Source: a virus
Direction: 5' to 3' (one strand)
DNA: 64,000 bases
IMG/VR virus record: IMGVR_UViG_3300035670_000085
Location: 35,897-99,896 of that record
In this document: piece by piece, positions 15,254 through 23,292 of the stretch
How the letters are laid out: each line of letters starts with the position of its first letter
Position numbering within the stretch: position 1 is the stretch's first letter
The notes under the pieces: model-generated
The model's input: the letters and a program-made list of their open reading frames with translations, nothing else
Told to the model about the DNA's origin: nothing
The model's database searches: none
Made by a program: the position numbers and the translations under genes

Positions 15254-15310
15254 ATGTTTCGATGTTCAATTAAAATTTAAAATTAAGAAAATAATTTCAA
15301 AAGAGGAAAT

Positions 15311-16819
15311 ATGAGTAATCAAATGAAACTCCAAGAGGAGTTAAAAGAGCGTAACGAACGCTTGAATAAAATAACTGAAAACTGGATGAGGACTGAATTT
15401 ACAAAAGGCGATGTAATTCCTAAAACTGGAAAAACTTATCGTTCCATGCTTCAAGAAGTTGCAGCAAGGAATCCTCATCATGCAAGATGTATCGCTGCTG
15501 CAGCTCAGCAAGAATACAACCACATGAAAAAAAGTAAAATGAATGAAACTACGATTTCTACTGCTCTTCAAACGCACCCGGAAAACGTAATAAAAGTAAT
15601 CATGCTTGGTATGGCTAATTCAATTCGTCCTATGGCATTCGTAGAATGGCCAATGACAACTATTGATGATGCTATGTATTGGGTAGATCGTACATATGAA
15701 CAATCAATTCGTGGCGCAACTGCTAACGATCTGATTTATTACAGCTTGAATGGAAGGTATGCTGGGGAATCTAAAGAAGAAACAGATGCAACTGTAACTT
15801 CATGTCTCCCGAACGTACCGAATAGCGCAACTCAAAACTTTACGTTGACCCTTACTCTCAATCCTATTATCATGAAAAAAACGTATATTACGTTGAATGA
15901 TACTCTGATTGGTTATGACAGTCTTGGAACTGGTGTTATTACCCGTCCAGGGAATTCAACTGTATTGACAACCAATACAACTAATAATAATATCGATTAT
16001 ACGAATGGTATTGTAAAACTTGGTTTTACTTCTGCTCCCGCAACTGGTGCTGTTATAAAAATAGCATATGAGTGGGATTCTGAAAATACAACTCTGTTTG
16101 CTGCAAATCAAGGAACAGTAAGTGTTAATCTTCGGAAAGATCGTTTTAATGCTCGTCCAATGCCGTTAGGATACAAATTCACGGATATGGCTGGCCTTAC
16201 TCTTATGTCAACTGGTCTTGGTGACATTCATGAAATGCTTATTTCTGCAGTAGCAGATGAGCATGCAAAAGCTCGGGATGCTCGTGCAATTCAGCTCGCA
16301 TACCAACTCGCAAAAGTTAATGGTACTTATACATTTGATTGCGATTTCCGTGTAGCTGGTGAAGTTCAAGCGAAATCACACGTCCAGAAAGTTGTAGCAA
16401 AAATAGATTCTATCGGTGGTTTGATTCAGGACGATATTAAAAAAGGTCAGATCAACGTAGCTATCGCTGGTTCACAAGCACTTTCTATTCTCCGGATGCA
16501 TGACAACTGGAAAGATGATAATTCAATGCCTCGTCAAGGATGCTATAAAGCAGGTTCTGTAAACGGTATTGATGTATTCTATGCACCTGCAACTACCGGA
16601 ATTATTGGAACAGAAGACATTATTCTTTCCTATAAAAACCCGCAAGAAAATGCAGACGTTGCTCTTGCTTTCGGTAACTTTACTGAAATCAGTGCAGAAT
16701 TACGTTATCCAAATTTTACAACTGAAGGATCGTTGGCAACTGTTGAAGACGTGAAAATAATTGAGCCTAAGTTTCTCCGTCATCTTCAGCTTTCAAATAC
16801 TTCGGCTGTTCTTTCCTAG
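15311..16819 (+). CDS. major capsid protein (HK97 fold)
   Basis: 502 residues, a T4 gp23-like length. The N-terminal ~100 residues are helical and charged, with LQE and ITE sites (residues ~7 and ~22) where the prohead protease might trim. The core has LGMANSIRPMAFVEWPM (~100-115) and RDARAIQLAYQLAKVNG, followed by a spine-type C-terminal domain with SQALSILRMHDNW and NGIDVFYAP, typical of HK97-fold capsid proteins. Codon use is richer in GC than the neighbours, as expected for a highly expressed gene. AGAGGAAAT ribosome site; downstream terminator at 16850. Confidence 0.9.
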   Translation: MSNQMKLQEELKERNERLNKITENWMRTEFTKGDVIPKTGKTYRSMLQEVAARNPHHARCIAAAAQQEYNHMKKSKMNETTISTALQTHPENVIKVIMLGMANSIRPMAFVEWPMTTIDDAMYWVDRTYEQSIRGATANDLIYYSLNGRYAGESKEETDATVTSCLPNVPNSATQNFTLTLTLNPIIMKKTYITLNDTLIGYDSLGTGVITRPGNSTVLTTNTTNNNIDYTNGIVKLGFTSAPATGAVIKIAYEWDSENTTLFAANQGTVSVNLRKDRFNARPMPLGYKFTDMAGLTLMSTGLGDIHEMLISAVADEHAKARDARAIQLAYQLAKVNGTYTFDCDFRVAGEVQAKSHVQKVVAKIDSIGGLIQDDIKKGQINVAIAGSQALSILRMHDNWKDDNSMPRQGCYKAGSVNGIDVFYAPATTGIIGTEDIILSYKNPQENADVALAFGNFTEISAELRYPNFTTEGSLATVEDVKIIEPKFLRHLQLSNTSAVLS

Positions 16820-16849
16820 TAACAAATAGAACTTACAGATATAAAAATT

Positions 16850-16882
16850 GAGACCGGTAGAAATGCCGGTCTCTTTTTGTCT
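16850..16882 (+). terminator. rho-independent terminator
   Basis: GAGACCGG (16850-16857) pairs with CCGGTCTC (16866-16873), followed by TTTTTGTCTTT; it ends the capsid transcript. Confidence 0.9.
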
Positions 16883-16908
16883 TTATCAAATTGTTATTTA
16901 TTATTTAG

Positions 16909-18714
16909 TTATGGTTTGTATTCAAAAACATAATTACCACAATCCCAAATTCTATCCCAACCATTTTGTTGCATATTTTCCCACTCTGTTAACTCTTGAT
17001 TATAAAATTCTAGTAGATTTTTGAGTTTATGTTTTTGAAATTTAATACGAGAATATAAATTTATATAATCTTGCGTATAGAAATAATTAGGAGAGGATTC
17101 ATTTATAAGAATGAAATTATTTTTAAGATATACGTTTCCAATACTAAATCGTTTATCTGCATATGATATAAGTGATGTAGAATAGTTTTGAGTAAAATAT
17201 TTTAAGCATTTAGAAAATCCACCAATAACAGATATATTTAATTGAGAAGAAAATCGAATTAATTCATATTTATGTTTTTGTTTCTTATCAAATCTTGGTT
17301 TAGAAAATGAACAAACTTGAACTAGTTCATTATTAAAAAATAATCCAATATTTATACTTGCAATAATTCCTCCTTGTATGTGAGTTCTATTTAAAAATTC
17401 AATTGTAGTTGCATTATCTATTTCTTTTATAATACATTTCCTTGCATATATTTTGTTTTCAGATATTCCTATTTTAGTAAGGATTATCGATTTTACAATA
17501 TCTTTTTTTTCTATCCATTCTTTATCCCATATATGAATAACTTGAATATTTTTTTCTTTAAAGAAATTAGTTTTAATTAAGTGATAATTTTGTCTTTTAT
17601 TGCCCGCAATTTCACTATGATAATATATGCCATTTAATTCAATACCAATATTTTTTTCTGGTATATAAATATCAAGTTCATGATGATGCTTTCCTTTATA
17701 ATAAAATCTTTTATTTGGTACTATAGAAATATTTAATTGTTTTAACCAATCTTTAATTTCATTTTCGATTTTAGAGGTATGATATTTAGGAGAAAAGCAA
17801 TGCGTACAGCGTGGAATTTTTCCATCTCTTAATACAAAAGAAAATTCTTGATTACAAGTAAGACATAAAAATTTATAAGATTTTAAATTACCTTTATATT
17901 CTTCAATAGTAAAAAGAGGTTTAACATGTGTAAGATTTAAAATTACTCTTTGATAATATTTAGTATAATGTGTATGTTTACTTTTTTCAATAACTTCTGG
18001 ATTTTGAGAAGGAAAATCAACTCCACGTTTTAATTGATTTGTTTCTTTCATTTTAGTTTCATTATATGCATTAACAGAACCATGAAGTTTCATATTAGTA
18101 TCTTGTCTTTTTCTAATAATTTCTTTCCATTCATCTTCTGATTTATTTAATAATCCTTCACTTATTGCCTTACCATTACTCCCCATTCCATATTTGTCAT
18201 TACATGTTTCAATTCTTTTCTCAGAATTGTTATAATTTTCATCCCCATATCGTTCTTTTTTTATTTCCTTGTTCTTTATAGTAGCCCTCTCGTAAGCATT
18301 CAATCCATTTTCATCAACAGAATTTATTTTATTATTGTGTTTCTTTTGAGAAATTTCTAAAAGCTCCGATTCATTTTTTGATTTCCAAGTTTCTGCTGCT
18401 TTATCATATCCTGGATTTCCTCTGTCTTTTCGGGTTGCATGACTTTTTTTATTACGAGCTTTAATCATAGTATCATAATCTGAATCATAATTTTCTCGTT
18501 TTCTTTTTTCTTTACATTTACCATTTTTACAATAATGATTTTTTAGAAAACAACTCACAGATTTTATGATAAGAGTATTACACGGCGTGTGGATATATTC
18601 TATTTGTTTTGTGTTTAAATGGATAAGTTTATATTCATCAGTCAGTTCTAATTTTTCAATTAAAATTAAAGCTTTTTCAATTTTAAATGCAGTATGTTTT
18701 GCTAATTCTTTCAT
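16909..18714 (-). CDS. homing endonuclease (Vsr-like nuclease domain)
   Basis: 601 residues from ATG 18714; in-frame TTG 18729 lies inside the promoter. N-terminal Lys/Arg-rich helical repeats (KSHATRKDRGNPGYDKAAE, then NAYERATIKNKE, NKSEDEWKEI) resemble NUMOD-type DNA-binding repeats. Mid-protein CLTCNQEF...CTHC is a zinc ribbon (~290-320). The nuclease core HELDIYIPEKNIGIELNGIYYHSE (~345-370) matches the Vsr-like fold of phage homing enzymes. A ~200-residue C-terminal domain follows. It is free-standing, convergent with the capsid gene, and has its own early promoter. Likely a mobile selfish gene; no intron seen. Confidence 0.8.
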   Translation of the reverse strand: MKELAKHTAFKIEKALILIEKLELTDEYKLIHLNTKQIEYIHTPCNTLIIKSVSCFLKNHYCKNGKCKEKRKRENYDSDYDTMIKARNKKSHATRKDRGNPGYDKAAETWKSKNESELLEISQKKHNNKINSVDENGLNAYERATIKNKEIKKERYGDENYNNSEKRIETCNDKYGMGSNGKAISEGLLNKSEDEWKEIIRKRQDTNMKLHGSVNAYNETKMKETNQLKRGVDFPSQNPEVIEKSKHTHYTKYYQRVILNLTHVKPLFTIEEYKGNLKSYKFLCLTCNQEFSFVLRDGKIPRCTHCFSPKYHTSKIENEIKDWLKQLNISIVPNKRFYYKGKHHHELDIYIPEKNIGIELNGIYYHSEIAGNKRQNYHLIKTNFFKEKNIQVIHIWDKEWIEKKDIVKSIILTKIGISENKIYARKCIIKEIDNATTIEFLNRTHIQGGIIASINIGLFFNNELVQVCSFSKPRFDKKQKHKYELIRFSSQLNISVIGGFSKCLKYFTQNYSTSLISYADKRFSIGNVYLKNNFILINESSPNYFYTQDYINLYSRIKFQKHKLKNLLEFYNQELTEWENMQQNGWDRIWDCGNYVFEYKP

Positions 18715-18718
18715 ATAT

Positions 18719-18757
18719 ATAATATACAAAATATCTAGAAAAAATTAACAACTTTTT
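18719..18757 (-). promoter_or_regulatory. sigma70-like promoter, leaderless type
   Basis: Minus strand: AAAAAAGTTGTTA, then 19 bases, then TATATT (18726-18721). The ATG of the homing endonuclease is only seven bases after the -10 box (TATATTATATATATG), so the transcript would begin at or near the start codon. Confidence 0.6.
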
Positions 18758-18777
18758 TCAGAAATTTATAAAAAATA

Positions 18778-19056
18778 TCAAAGAGTTACTAAATTGCTTT
18801 TTTGCTGCATTTGCATTCTTCTAGCATCTTCTATATACAGTCTATAATCATCAGCTTCCCACATTACATACACTCTAACCTGTCCATCCTCTTTTGTTAA
18901 TACATTTTGAACAGTTTGGATATTATATTCTTTTTCTCCTACTTGAACATATTCTCCTATATGTGCTATAAGACTTTGAATAACTATTGTTTCTTTTACT
19001 TCTGGGTATTGTCCATCACGTTTGTATGGACTCATTAAATGACACACTGCTTTCAT
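18778..19056 (-). CDS. unknown protein
   Basis: 92 residues, beta-rich middle (EYVQVGEKEYNIQTVQNVL...VRVYVMWEADDYRLYIED). GGAGGAGA precedes the ATG. Last gene of the long minus-strand cluster. Not recognised. Confidence 0.7.
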   Translation of the reverse strand: MKAVCHLMSPYKRDGQYPEVKETIVIQSLIAHIGEYVQVGEKEYNIQTVQNVLTKEDGQVRVYVMWEADDYRLYIEDARRMQMQQKSNLVTL

Positions 19057-19218
19057 TTTGTCTCCTCCTCAGATATACATTCAATTACACCATATTCTGA
19101 ACATCGACACTTTTTCCATATACCAGAACGATTTAAAATTGATTCAAGAATTTTATCCTCTTCTAAAGTTTTTAGATTCTTCTAATTTTTTGTAATATTC
19201 TTTTTTTGCTTTATCCAT
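19053..19218 (-). pseudogene. small gene with apparent frameshift
   Basis: ATG 19218 opens MDKAKKEYYKKLEESKNFRRG then stops. A one-base shift near TCTAAAAAC (about 19170) would continue as KTLEEDKILESILNRSGIW...CRCSEYG and end in an ATGA overlap with the gene at 19056. The overlap and coding look of the second frame suggest a real gene broken by an indel, a sequencing error, or slippage on the A-run. Confidence 0.45.
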
Positions 19219-19259
19219 TCTATTTCTCTTTTTCAATTTTTTATTTCTTTTTTAATACT

Positions 19260-19562
19260 TTATCTGGCTATAATATTTGCTATTATGGACACAATAAATC
19301 CTATTAGTACGATACAAAATATGTATATTATAATCGATATATAATATTCATAATCATAAGAGCGAACATCTTTAGCATAATCGAAGCAATTATTATATTT
19401 ATTTTTAATAAGCGGATCGTTATATGTCTTTTTTTCTTCAAAATGCTCCTTTTGTAGTGGAGACTCTTCAATATAATTTCCACGTACCCAAATACAGCAA
19501 TCAGGGTTGCCGTCAAGATTACGAAAATAATGTTTGCATTCCTTACAATATACTTTTTTCAT
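19260..19562 (-). CDS. KVYCxxC-family protein with C-terminal membrane helix
   Basis: 100 residues. Begins MKKVYCKECKHY, the hallmark of a cysteine family repeated across this cluster; further Cys in CCIW and NCFDY could complete a metal site. Residues ~75-98 form one membrane helix, so the Cys domain is anchored to a membrane. Role unknown. Confidence 0.75.
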   Translation of the reverse strand: MKKVYCKECKHYFRNLDGNPDCCIWVRGNYIEESPLQKEHFEEKKTYNDPLIKNKYNNCFDYAKDVRSYDYEYYISIIIYIFCIVLIGFIVSIIANIIAR

Positions 19563-19565
19563 ATT

Positions 19566-19853
19566 TTATTCCCCTTTTTTTGTATACTTTGTTTCTGATG
19601 GAATTTCTTTAACTTCTATTTCTAAATACTTTTCAAGCAATTCAATTTTTTTGTTTAATTTTTTAACAATAGTTTCTAAATTTCCATTTTTTGTTTCTAA
19701 GCAAAAACAAGTATCTAATAAAAAATCTATAATATTAGATTTACTGTAAGTACTTTGAAAAGTACCTATGTATTCTCCACCTCCACGCATATAATTCTGT
19801 TCTTCTATTCTGAGAATTCCTTCAATAGCTTTAATCTTTTCTTTTACGTTCAT
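19566..19853 (-). CDS. coiled-coil unknown protein
   Basis: 95 residues from ATG 19853 (AAGAAAGGT upstream; a longer frame exists but has no ribosome site). The C-terminal half (LETIVKKLNKKIELLEKYLEIE) is a clear coiled coil. Unrecognised. Confidence 0.7.
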   Translation of the reverse strand: MNVKEKIKAIEGILRIEEQNYMRGGGEYIGTFQSTYSKSNIIDFLLDTCFCLETKNGNLETIVKKLNKKIELLEKYLEIEVKEIPSETKYTKKGE

Positions 19854-19878
19854 TTTGTTACCTTTCTTGTTAATTTTT

Positions 19879-20124
19879 TTACTTAACCCATGAAATTCTT
19901 GTAAGCTTGCTATCCGATCCATTAAACCAATACTCAATCCTAAACCCATTTGACTCTAGCGTAAGTTCAATTGCATGATCAACAAGATAGTCAAGCTTAA
20001 CAAAAAACTCTCCAGCATTAACCGCATCTGATATTTTAATCATTATAGCTTGGTACTCCTCAGATTCTTCAACAGAAGTAAGAGTTCTACACCTACATAC
20101 ACTAGCTGATAATTTTATTGTCAT
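19879..20124 (-). CDS. unknown protein
   Basis: 81 residues, alpha/beta look with ESNGFRIEYWF near the end, similar in layout to small phage proteins of unknown role. It starts by ATGA overlap with the upstream gene. Begins MTIKLSASV, echoed loosely in MKLSVNAS of the 31846 gene. Confidence 0.65.
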   Translation of the reverse strand: MTIKLSASVCRCRTLTSVEESEEYQAIMIKISDAVNAGEFFVKLDYLVDHAIELTLESNGFRIEYWFNGSDSKLTRISWVK

Positions 20125-20345
20125 TTTACTACCTCATTTATAAAATACTTGCTCAATGCTCTTATTATAGCATTTTCTAACTCCTCTTCATGTAGTTCAA
20201 AATAAAAATTATCTTCAGACCATGCCTCTTTTTTTATTTCAATAATTATGTCATTTAATAAAGATTGTGCATCTGGACCAACAAAAATGTTTGATCTCTT
20301 ATCAAAACTATTCTCTTTCTGATCGAAGTACTCTTCTTTATTCAT
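20121..20345 (-). CDS. acidic unknown protein
   Basis: 74 residues, acidic, helical (SLLNDIIIEIKKEAW...LENAIIRALSKYF). ATGA overlaps both sides, so it is translated in a coupled set with its neighbours. Confidence 0.65.
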   Translation of the reverse strand: MNKEEYFDQKENSFDKRSNIFVGPDAQSLLNDIIIEIKKEAWSEDNFYFELHEEELENAIIRALSKYFINEVVK

Positions 20346-20536
20346 CTTATTACCTCCTCTTGTTTACTTATTTTTCCGCATTTTTCGCAAAATATTACAA
20401 CTGTTCTAATTGTATCTTTAACTGTCCTTGTATTACCAGAATGATGAGCTAATGGTTCCCTTATGCTTTTATAAATTTCAGACTCTGTTACTACTGAAAT
20501 AAACTTATGTTTACACTCTGATGATTGTATTGTCAT
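20342..20536 (-). CDS. zinc-ribbon-like small protein
   Basis: 64 residues. CKHKF near residue 8-12 and CEKCGK near 50-55 could make a CxH...CxxC metal site. Ribosome site GTGAGGCAATAAA, repeated almost exactly ahead of the 20914 gene. Confidence 0.65.
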   Translation of the reverse strand: MTIQSSECKHKFISVVTESEIYKSIREPLAHHSGNTRTVKDTIRTVVIFCEKCGKISKQEEVIR

Positions 20537-20593
20537 TTTATTGCCTCACTTTTATTTAAAAAAATCTTTATTGAAAATAATACAGGTAGCCAC

Positions 20594-20914
20594 TTATTTA
20601 GAAACTATGTTTTTTAATCTTTTAACCTCCTCTTCAAGCTCTTCTATTATATAATCTTTTGATTTAGTTCTGTAGGGAAAGCATCTCATATCAGGCTTTA
20701 ATGTTTTCCCTGCTGTATTACCTTTAATAATATCTCCTATCTTTAATTCATTTGGGCCACCATGTAAAAAAGGTTCGGCTATAGCACCAATAACTGCTCC
20801 TATAATAAGGCTTTGAATACTAAATCCAGACATTAAAAGGCCCGCTATACCAAAAACAAAAGCCCCAGCCAAAGAACCCTCTTTTGTGTAACCCTGACAT
20901 TTTTCTTTACTCAT
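20594..20914 (-). CDS. glycine-zipper membrane protein
   Basis: 106 residues. Residues ~12-48 are hydrophobic with spaced Gly/Ala (SLAGAFVFGIAGLLMSG, IIGAVIGAIAEPF), forming two glycine-zipper helices; the C-terminus is a Glu/Lys coiled coil. Such proteins insert in membranes; a role in lysis or superinfection control is only speculation. Confidence 0.7.
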   Translation of the reverse strand: MSKEKCQGYTKEGSLAGAFVFGIAGLLMSGFSIQSLIIGAVIGAIAEPFLHGGPNELKIGDIIKGNTAGKTLKPDMRCFPYRTKSKDYIIEELEEEVKRLKNIVSK

Positions 20915-20993
20915 TTTATTGCCTCACTTTTTTAATGATTTTCTGTTTTTAAAAGTTCAGTATCATTTTATTGTCCTTCTTTGTTGTATACTT

Positions 20994-21185
20994 CTAATTA
21001 TCAATTATAAGAAAATGTGATATATCTTTAGAATCAAAATAAGGTATAACCGGAGTAGATCCTTTGAATTTTGCTACTATTTTAGGATCACAATTGACTC
21101 CATTTTCACCCATAATAAATATTTCTGTATCCATTACTTCATCTGGTAAATTATTAATAGCTAATTTAAAATCATATAGTTTCAT
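20994..21185 (-). CDS. unknown protein
   Basis: 63 residues (start MKLYDFKLAINNLPDEVMDT). The pattern of helix, conserved-looking LPDEVMDTEIFI, then strands resembles small phage proteins with LPDDA-type motifs. GGAGGAAT ribosome site. Confidence 0.7.
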   Translation of the reverse strand: MKLYDFKLAINNLPDEVMDTEIFIMGENGVNCDPKIVAKFKGSTPVIPYFDSKDISHFLIIDN

Positions 21186-21227
21186 TTTATTCCTCCTTTA
21201 ATCTCTTTTTAAGTCGTCTATTTCAAA

Positions 21228-21452
21228 TCAATCTAGACACTGGCCGACGTTGTATTTTGAAGAATACAACCCACAATTATTAAGTGCGTTTATCTTATAA
21301 GGATCTCCATATTTTGCTATTGCTCTTTCTATAGGGGTGTCATGCATTTCAACTACATTAGGATGCTTGCAACGATGTTCACATGGCGTTGAATTAAGTG
21401 ATTGATACCGATAGTGTATACAATCTTTACAGTAAACTTTTTTAGTACTCAT
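21228..21452 (-). CDS. KVYCxxC-family cysteine protein
   Basis: 74 residues. MSTKKVYCKDCIHY start, then CEHRCKHP and a late CGLY. Six or more Cys suggest a metal-bound knuckle. Member of the family spread through this cluster. Confidence 0.75.
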   Translation of the reverse strand: MSTKKVYCKDCIHYRYQSLNSTPCEHRCKHPNVVEMHDTPIERAIAKYGDPYKINALNNCGLYSSKYNVGQCLD

Positions 21453-21511
21453 TTTATTTCTCCTAAATTTTTCTATTTGTTTTTCATCTATATTATTACT
21501 TTATTTTTTAT

Positions 21512-21715
21512 TCATTGTTTTTCTCTAATTTCTATCGAAAATTCGGGTACACAATACATACTTAAAACCCCTCCATGAGAATTCAGGCGGTATTTAACCA
21601 CATAACCTTTTGCTTCACATTTTTGTGAATAATCCAAAACATATTCTGGCGTATAACCACAAGAACAGAATAATAAACTAAAACTAATTAAAATGACAAT
21701 AATTACTTTTTTCAT
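21512..21715 (-). CDS. small lipoprotein
   Basis: 67 residues. Signal sequence MKKVIIVILISFSLLFCSC with a lipobox-like LLFC (Cys ~17, or Cys ~19). The mature part has a Cys-containing beta segment. Possible outer-spanin-like or exclusion lipoprotein; no proof. Confidence 0.7.
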   Translation of the reverse strand: MKKVIIVILISFSLLFCSCGYTPEYVLDYSQKCEAKGYVVKYRLNSHGGVLSMYCVPEFSIEIREKQ

Positions 21716-21726
21716 ATTTTACCTCT

Positions 21727-21822
21727 TTATTTTTTAAACTTAATTAGTGCTTCTTTAGACACGATCATTTCTAATGGGACATATTTTGATAACGCTTCAT
21801 ATATTTTATACCTTTCATGCAT
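21727..21822 (-). CDS. 31-residue protein, paralogue of the 31712 gene
   Basis: ATG 21822 to TAA 21727. Its core YVPLEMIVSKEALIKFKK recurs as YVPLEMIMSKEALIKFKK in the gene at 31712-31840, 10 kb away. Such strong conservation of a tiny peptide argues that both are real genes. Confidence 0.55.
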   Translation of the reverse strand: MHERYKIYEALSKYVPLEMIVSKEALIKFKK

Positions 21823-21833
21823 ACATCTTTAAT

Positions 21834-22256
21834 TTAATTATTGGCATTTTTATTTTCCTCTTCAATCTGTTTTAAAATTTGTCTATATTGTTCATCAGTT
21901 AAATCATTTTTATTTGAATATTCTTTAGCGTGTTTCGTTAGCCATTCTGGCCCTCCGGCAACACAAGGATATTTTACATTACAATATTTACAATCAAGCC
22001 CTTTCGTTGGATCTTTACCCTCTTTCAAACAGGCTTTCACATATAAACAAGTTTTAAAATGTTTACATTCTTTAATGTTATTGCCTTCTTTAATATAATA
22101 TAATATCTTTAGCTTAATACAATTACACTCATTGTCGTGTACATCCTCTTTTACTTTATTAAGATCTTCTTGTATGATATAATCAACTCCAGTAGCTTGT
22201 TTAATCATATCATTTTTAAGTTGTAAAAACCTAATAAGCCATTGTTTTGATGTCAT
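21834..22256 (-). CDS. cysteine-rich unknown protein
   Basis: 140 residues with about ten Cys: CNCIKL, CKHFKTC, CLKEG, LDCKYCNVKYPC. The latter spacing suggests one or two metal sites. N-terminal helix and Lys/Glu-rich tail. Unrecognised. Confidence 0.7.
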   Translation of the reverse strand: MTSKQWLIRFLQLKNDMIKQATGVDYIIQEDLNKVKEDVHDNECNCIKLKILYYIKEGNNIKECKHFKTCLYVKACLKEGKDPTKGLDCKYCNVKYPCVAGGPEWLTKHAKEYSNKNDLTDEQYRQILKQIEEENKNANN

Positions 22257-22272
22257 TTTATACCTTCTATTA

Positions 22273-22428
22273 TTATTCTCTTAAGGTTACATAAGTTGCC
22301 ACAAAAAAAGCAATGAAAAATAAAACTAAAAATGGTATTGGTCCTGCAACATGAACAAAATACGTTGAAACAATTGCTACAACAGATACTGTAAGTAAAA
22401 GCGCTATGATTTTTAAAATAGTTTTCAT
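22273..22428 (-). CDS. 51-residue membrane protein
   Basis: ATG 22428 to TAA 22273. Two hydrophobic helices (residues ~3-22 and ~27-47) joined by HVAGP. A sigma70-like promoter lies 25-50 bases upstream. A holin-like topology is possible but nothing specific shows it. Confidence 0.6.
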   Translation of the reverse strand: MKTILKIIALLLTVSVVAIVSTYFVHVAGPIPFLVLFFIAFFVATYVTLRE

Positions 22429-22451
22429 TTTGTCCCTGCCTTAAATTAACT

Positions 22452-22478
22452 ATTATAATACTTCCCTAAAAAAGTCAA
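22452..22478 (-). promoter_or_regulatory. sigma70-like promoter
   Basis: Minus strand TTGACT (22478-22473) and TATAAT (22457-22452), 15-base spacer, preceded by AAAAAGTGC. It overlaps the stop of the upstream gene and serves the membrane gene at 22428. Confidence 0.6.
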
Positions 22479-22984
22479 GCACTTTTTTCATCATTTTTAA
22501 AAATAAACCATTTAGGAACTGGCCTTTTTGTCCATTTTGCTATATGTTGCTTCTCGCCGATGTAATAGTTTCTATATGCTTGTACAGGATCATTACATCT
22601 ATACTGATCTGGCATACACTGGACAAAAGGGGTACGTTCAAGTTGATCAAAAGTATACATAGTTGTTGTAGTGCTTACACTATTTAGAAACTCTGTAATT
22701 TTTATAAAAGATAGATGACTTGTACACTTATTATAACGAAATTCATATTCAGCATTTAAAGAGTATAGCAGATCTACTAAATATTCAAAATTACCAAAAG
22801 ATTTACCTGCCCACTTAACGCATGGATGATTTTTATGTGTTGATTTATATGGTGCATTAAAACCCTTCTCGTTAAGCACGGTACACAAAATTTGTGATGT
22901 TTCTAGTATCATTTTTATACAGTGTCTATTATTGTAATATGACACGCTTTTTTCAATGTTGTTGTCTAGTATAAATATGTTCAT
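22475..22984 (-). CDS. conserved phage protein (KMILET / THKNHPC family)
   Basis: 169 residues. The pattern MNIFILD...RHCIKMILETSQILCT...YKSTHKNHPCVKWAGKS...NFEYLVDLL...EYEFRYNK is that of a family common in T4-like and other large phages, usually annotated as hypothetical; conserved His, Lys, Glu and Cys suggest an enzyme, but I know no proven reaction. The usual Asp in the DKH motif is Asn-Arg here (NNRH). ATGA overlap with the upstream gene. Confidence 0.75.
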   Translation of the reverse strand: MNIFILDNNIEKSVSYYNNRHCIKMILETSQILCTVLNEKGFNAPYKSTHKNHPCVKWAGKSFGNFEYLVDLLYSLNAEYEFRYNKCTSHLSFIKITEFLNSVSTTTTMYTFDQLERTPFVQCMPDQYRCNDPVQAYRNYYIGEKQHIAKWTKRPVPKWFIFKNDEKSA

Positions 22985-23163
22985 ACGTTTTTTTCCTTAT
23001 ATTTTACTTGAACATAATAAAAATCCAGTGTCTCAGAAATACAATTCAATTTTGAGTTATATTTTTCTTCTTCACATTTTGCCCCTTTATCAAAAAAGTA
23101 GCATTTCAAACATGGTGCGCCATCAGTTGGATCAGCAAGTTTCTTTTTAAGATAAATTTTCAT
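22981..23163 (-). CDS. small cysteine protein
   Basis: 60 residues. CLKCYFFDKGAKC (~18-30) and a later Cys suggest a metal knuckle related to the KVYCxxC set. First gene after an early promoter. Confidence 0.65.
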   Translation of the reverse strand: MKIYLKKKLADPTDGAPCLKCYFFDKGAKCEEEKYNSKLNCISETLDFYYVQVKYKEKNV

Positions 23164-23183
23164 ATCACTATTCCTATATATAC

Positions 23184-23217
23184 AATATAATATATTTACC
23201 CAAAAAATACAATACTT
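23184..23217 (-). promoter_or_regulatory. sigma70-like promoter
   Basis: Minus strand AAAGTA-TTGTAT (23212-23207), 17-base spacer, TATATT (23189-23184). Drives the genes from 23163 downwards. Confidence 0.6.
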
Positions 23218-23292
23218 TTTTTTTAAATTATGAAAAAAAGTTAAATTTTTTATTGTACTTATAATTACAAATTACTATTAAAATTTATATAC

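Noticed and set aside
15311-16819. Intron in the capsid gene, suggested by the adjacent homing endonuclease
   Set aside because: The capsid frame is uninterrupted and of normal length; the endonuclease is free-standing.
20940-20993. Further small minus-strand gene starting near 20965
   Set aside because: The frame stops after five codons, so only a leftover ribosome-site/start segment remains.
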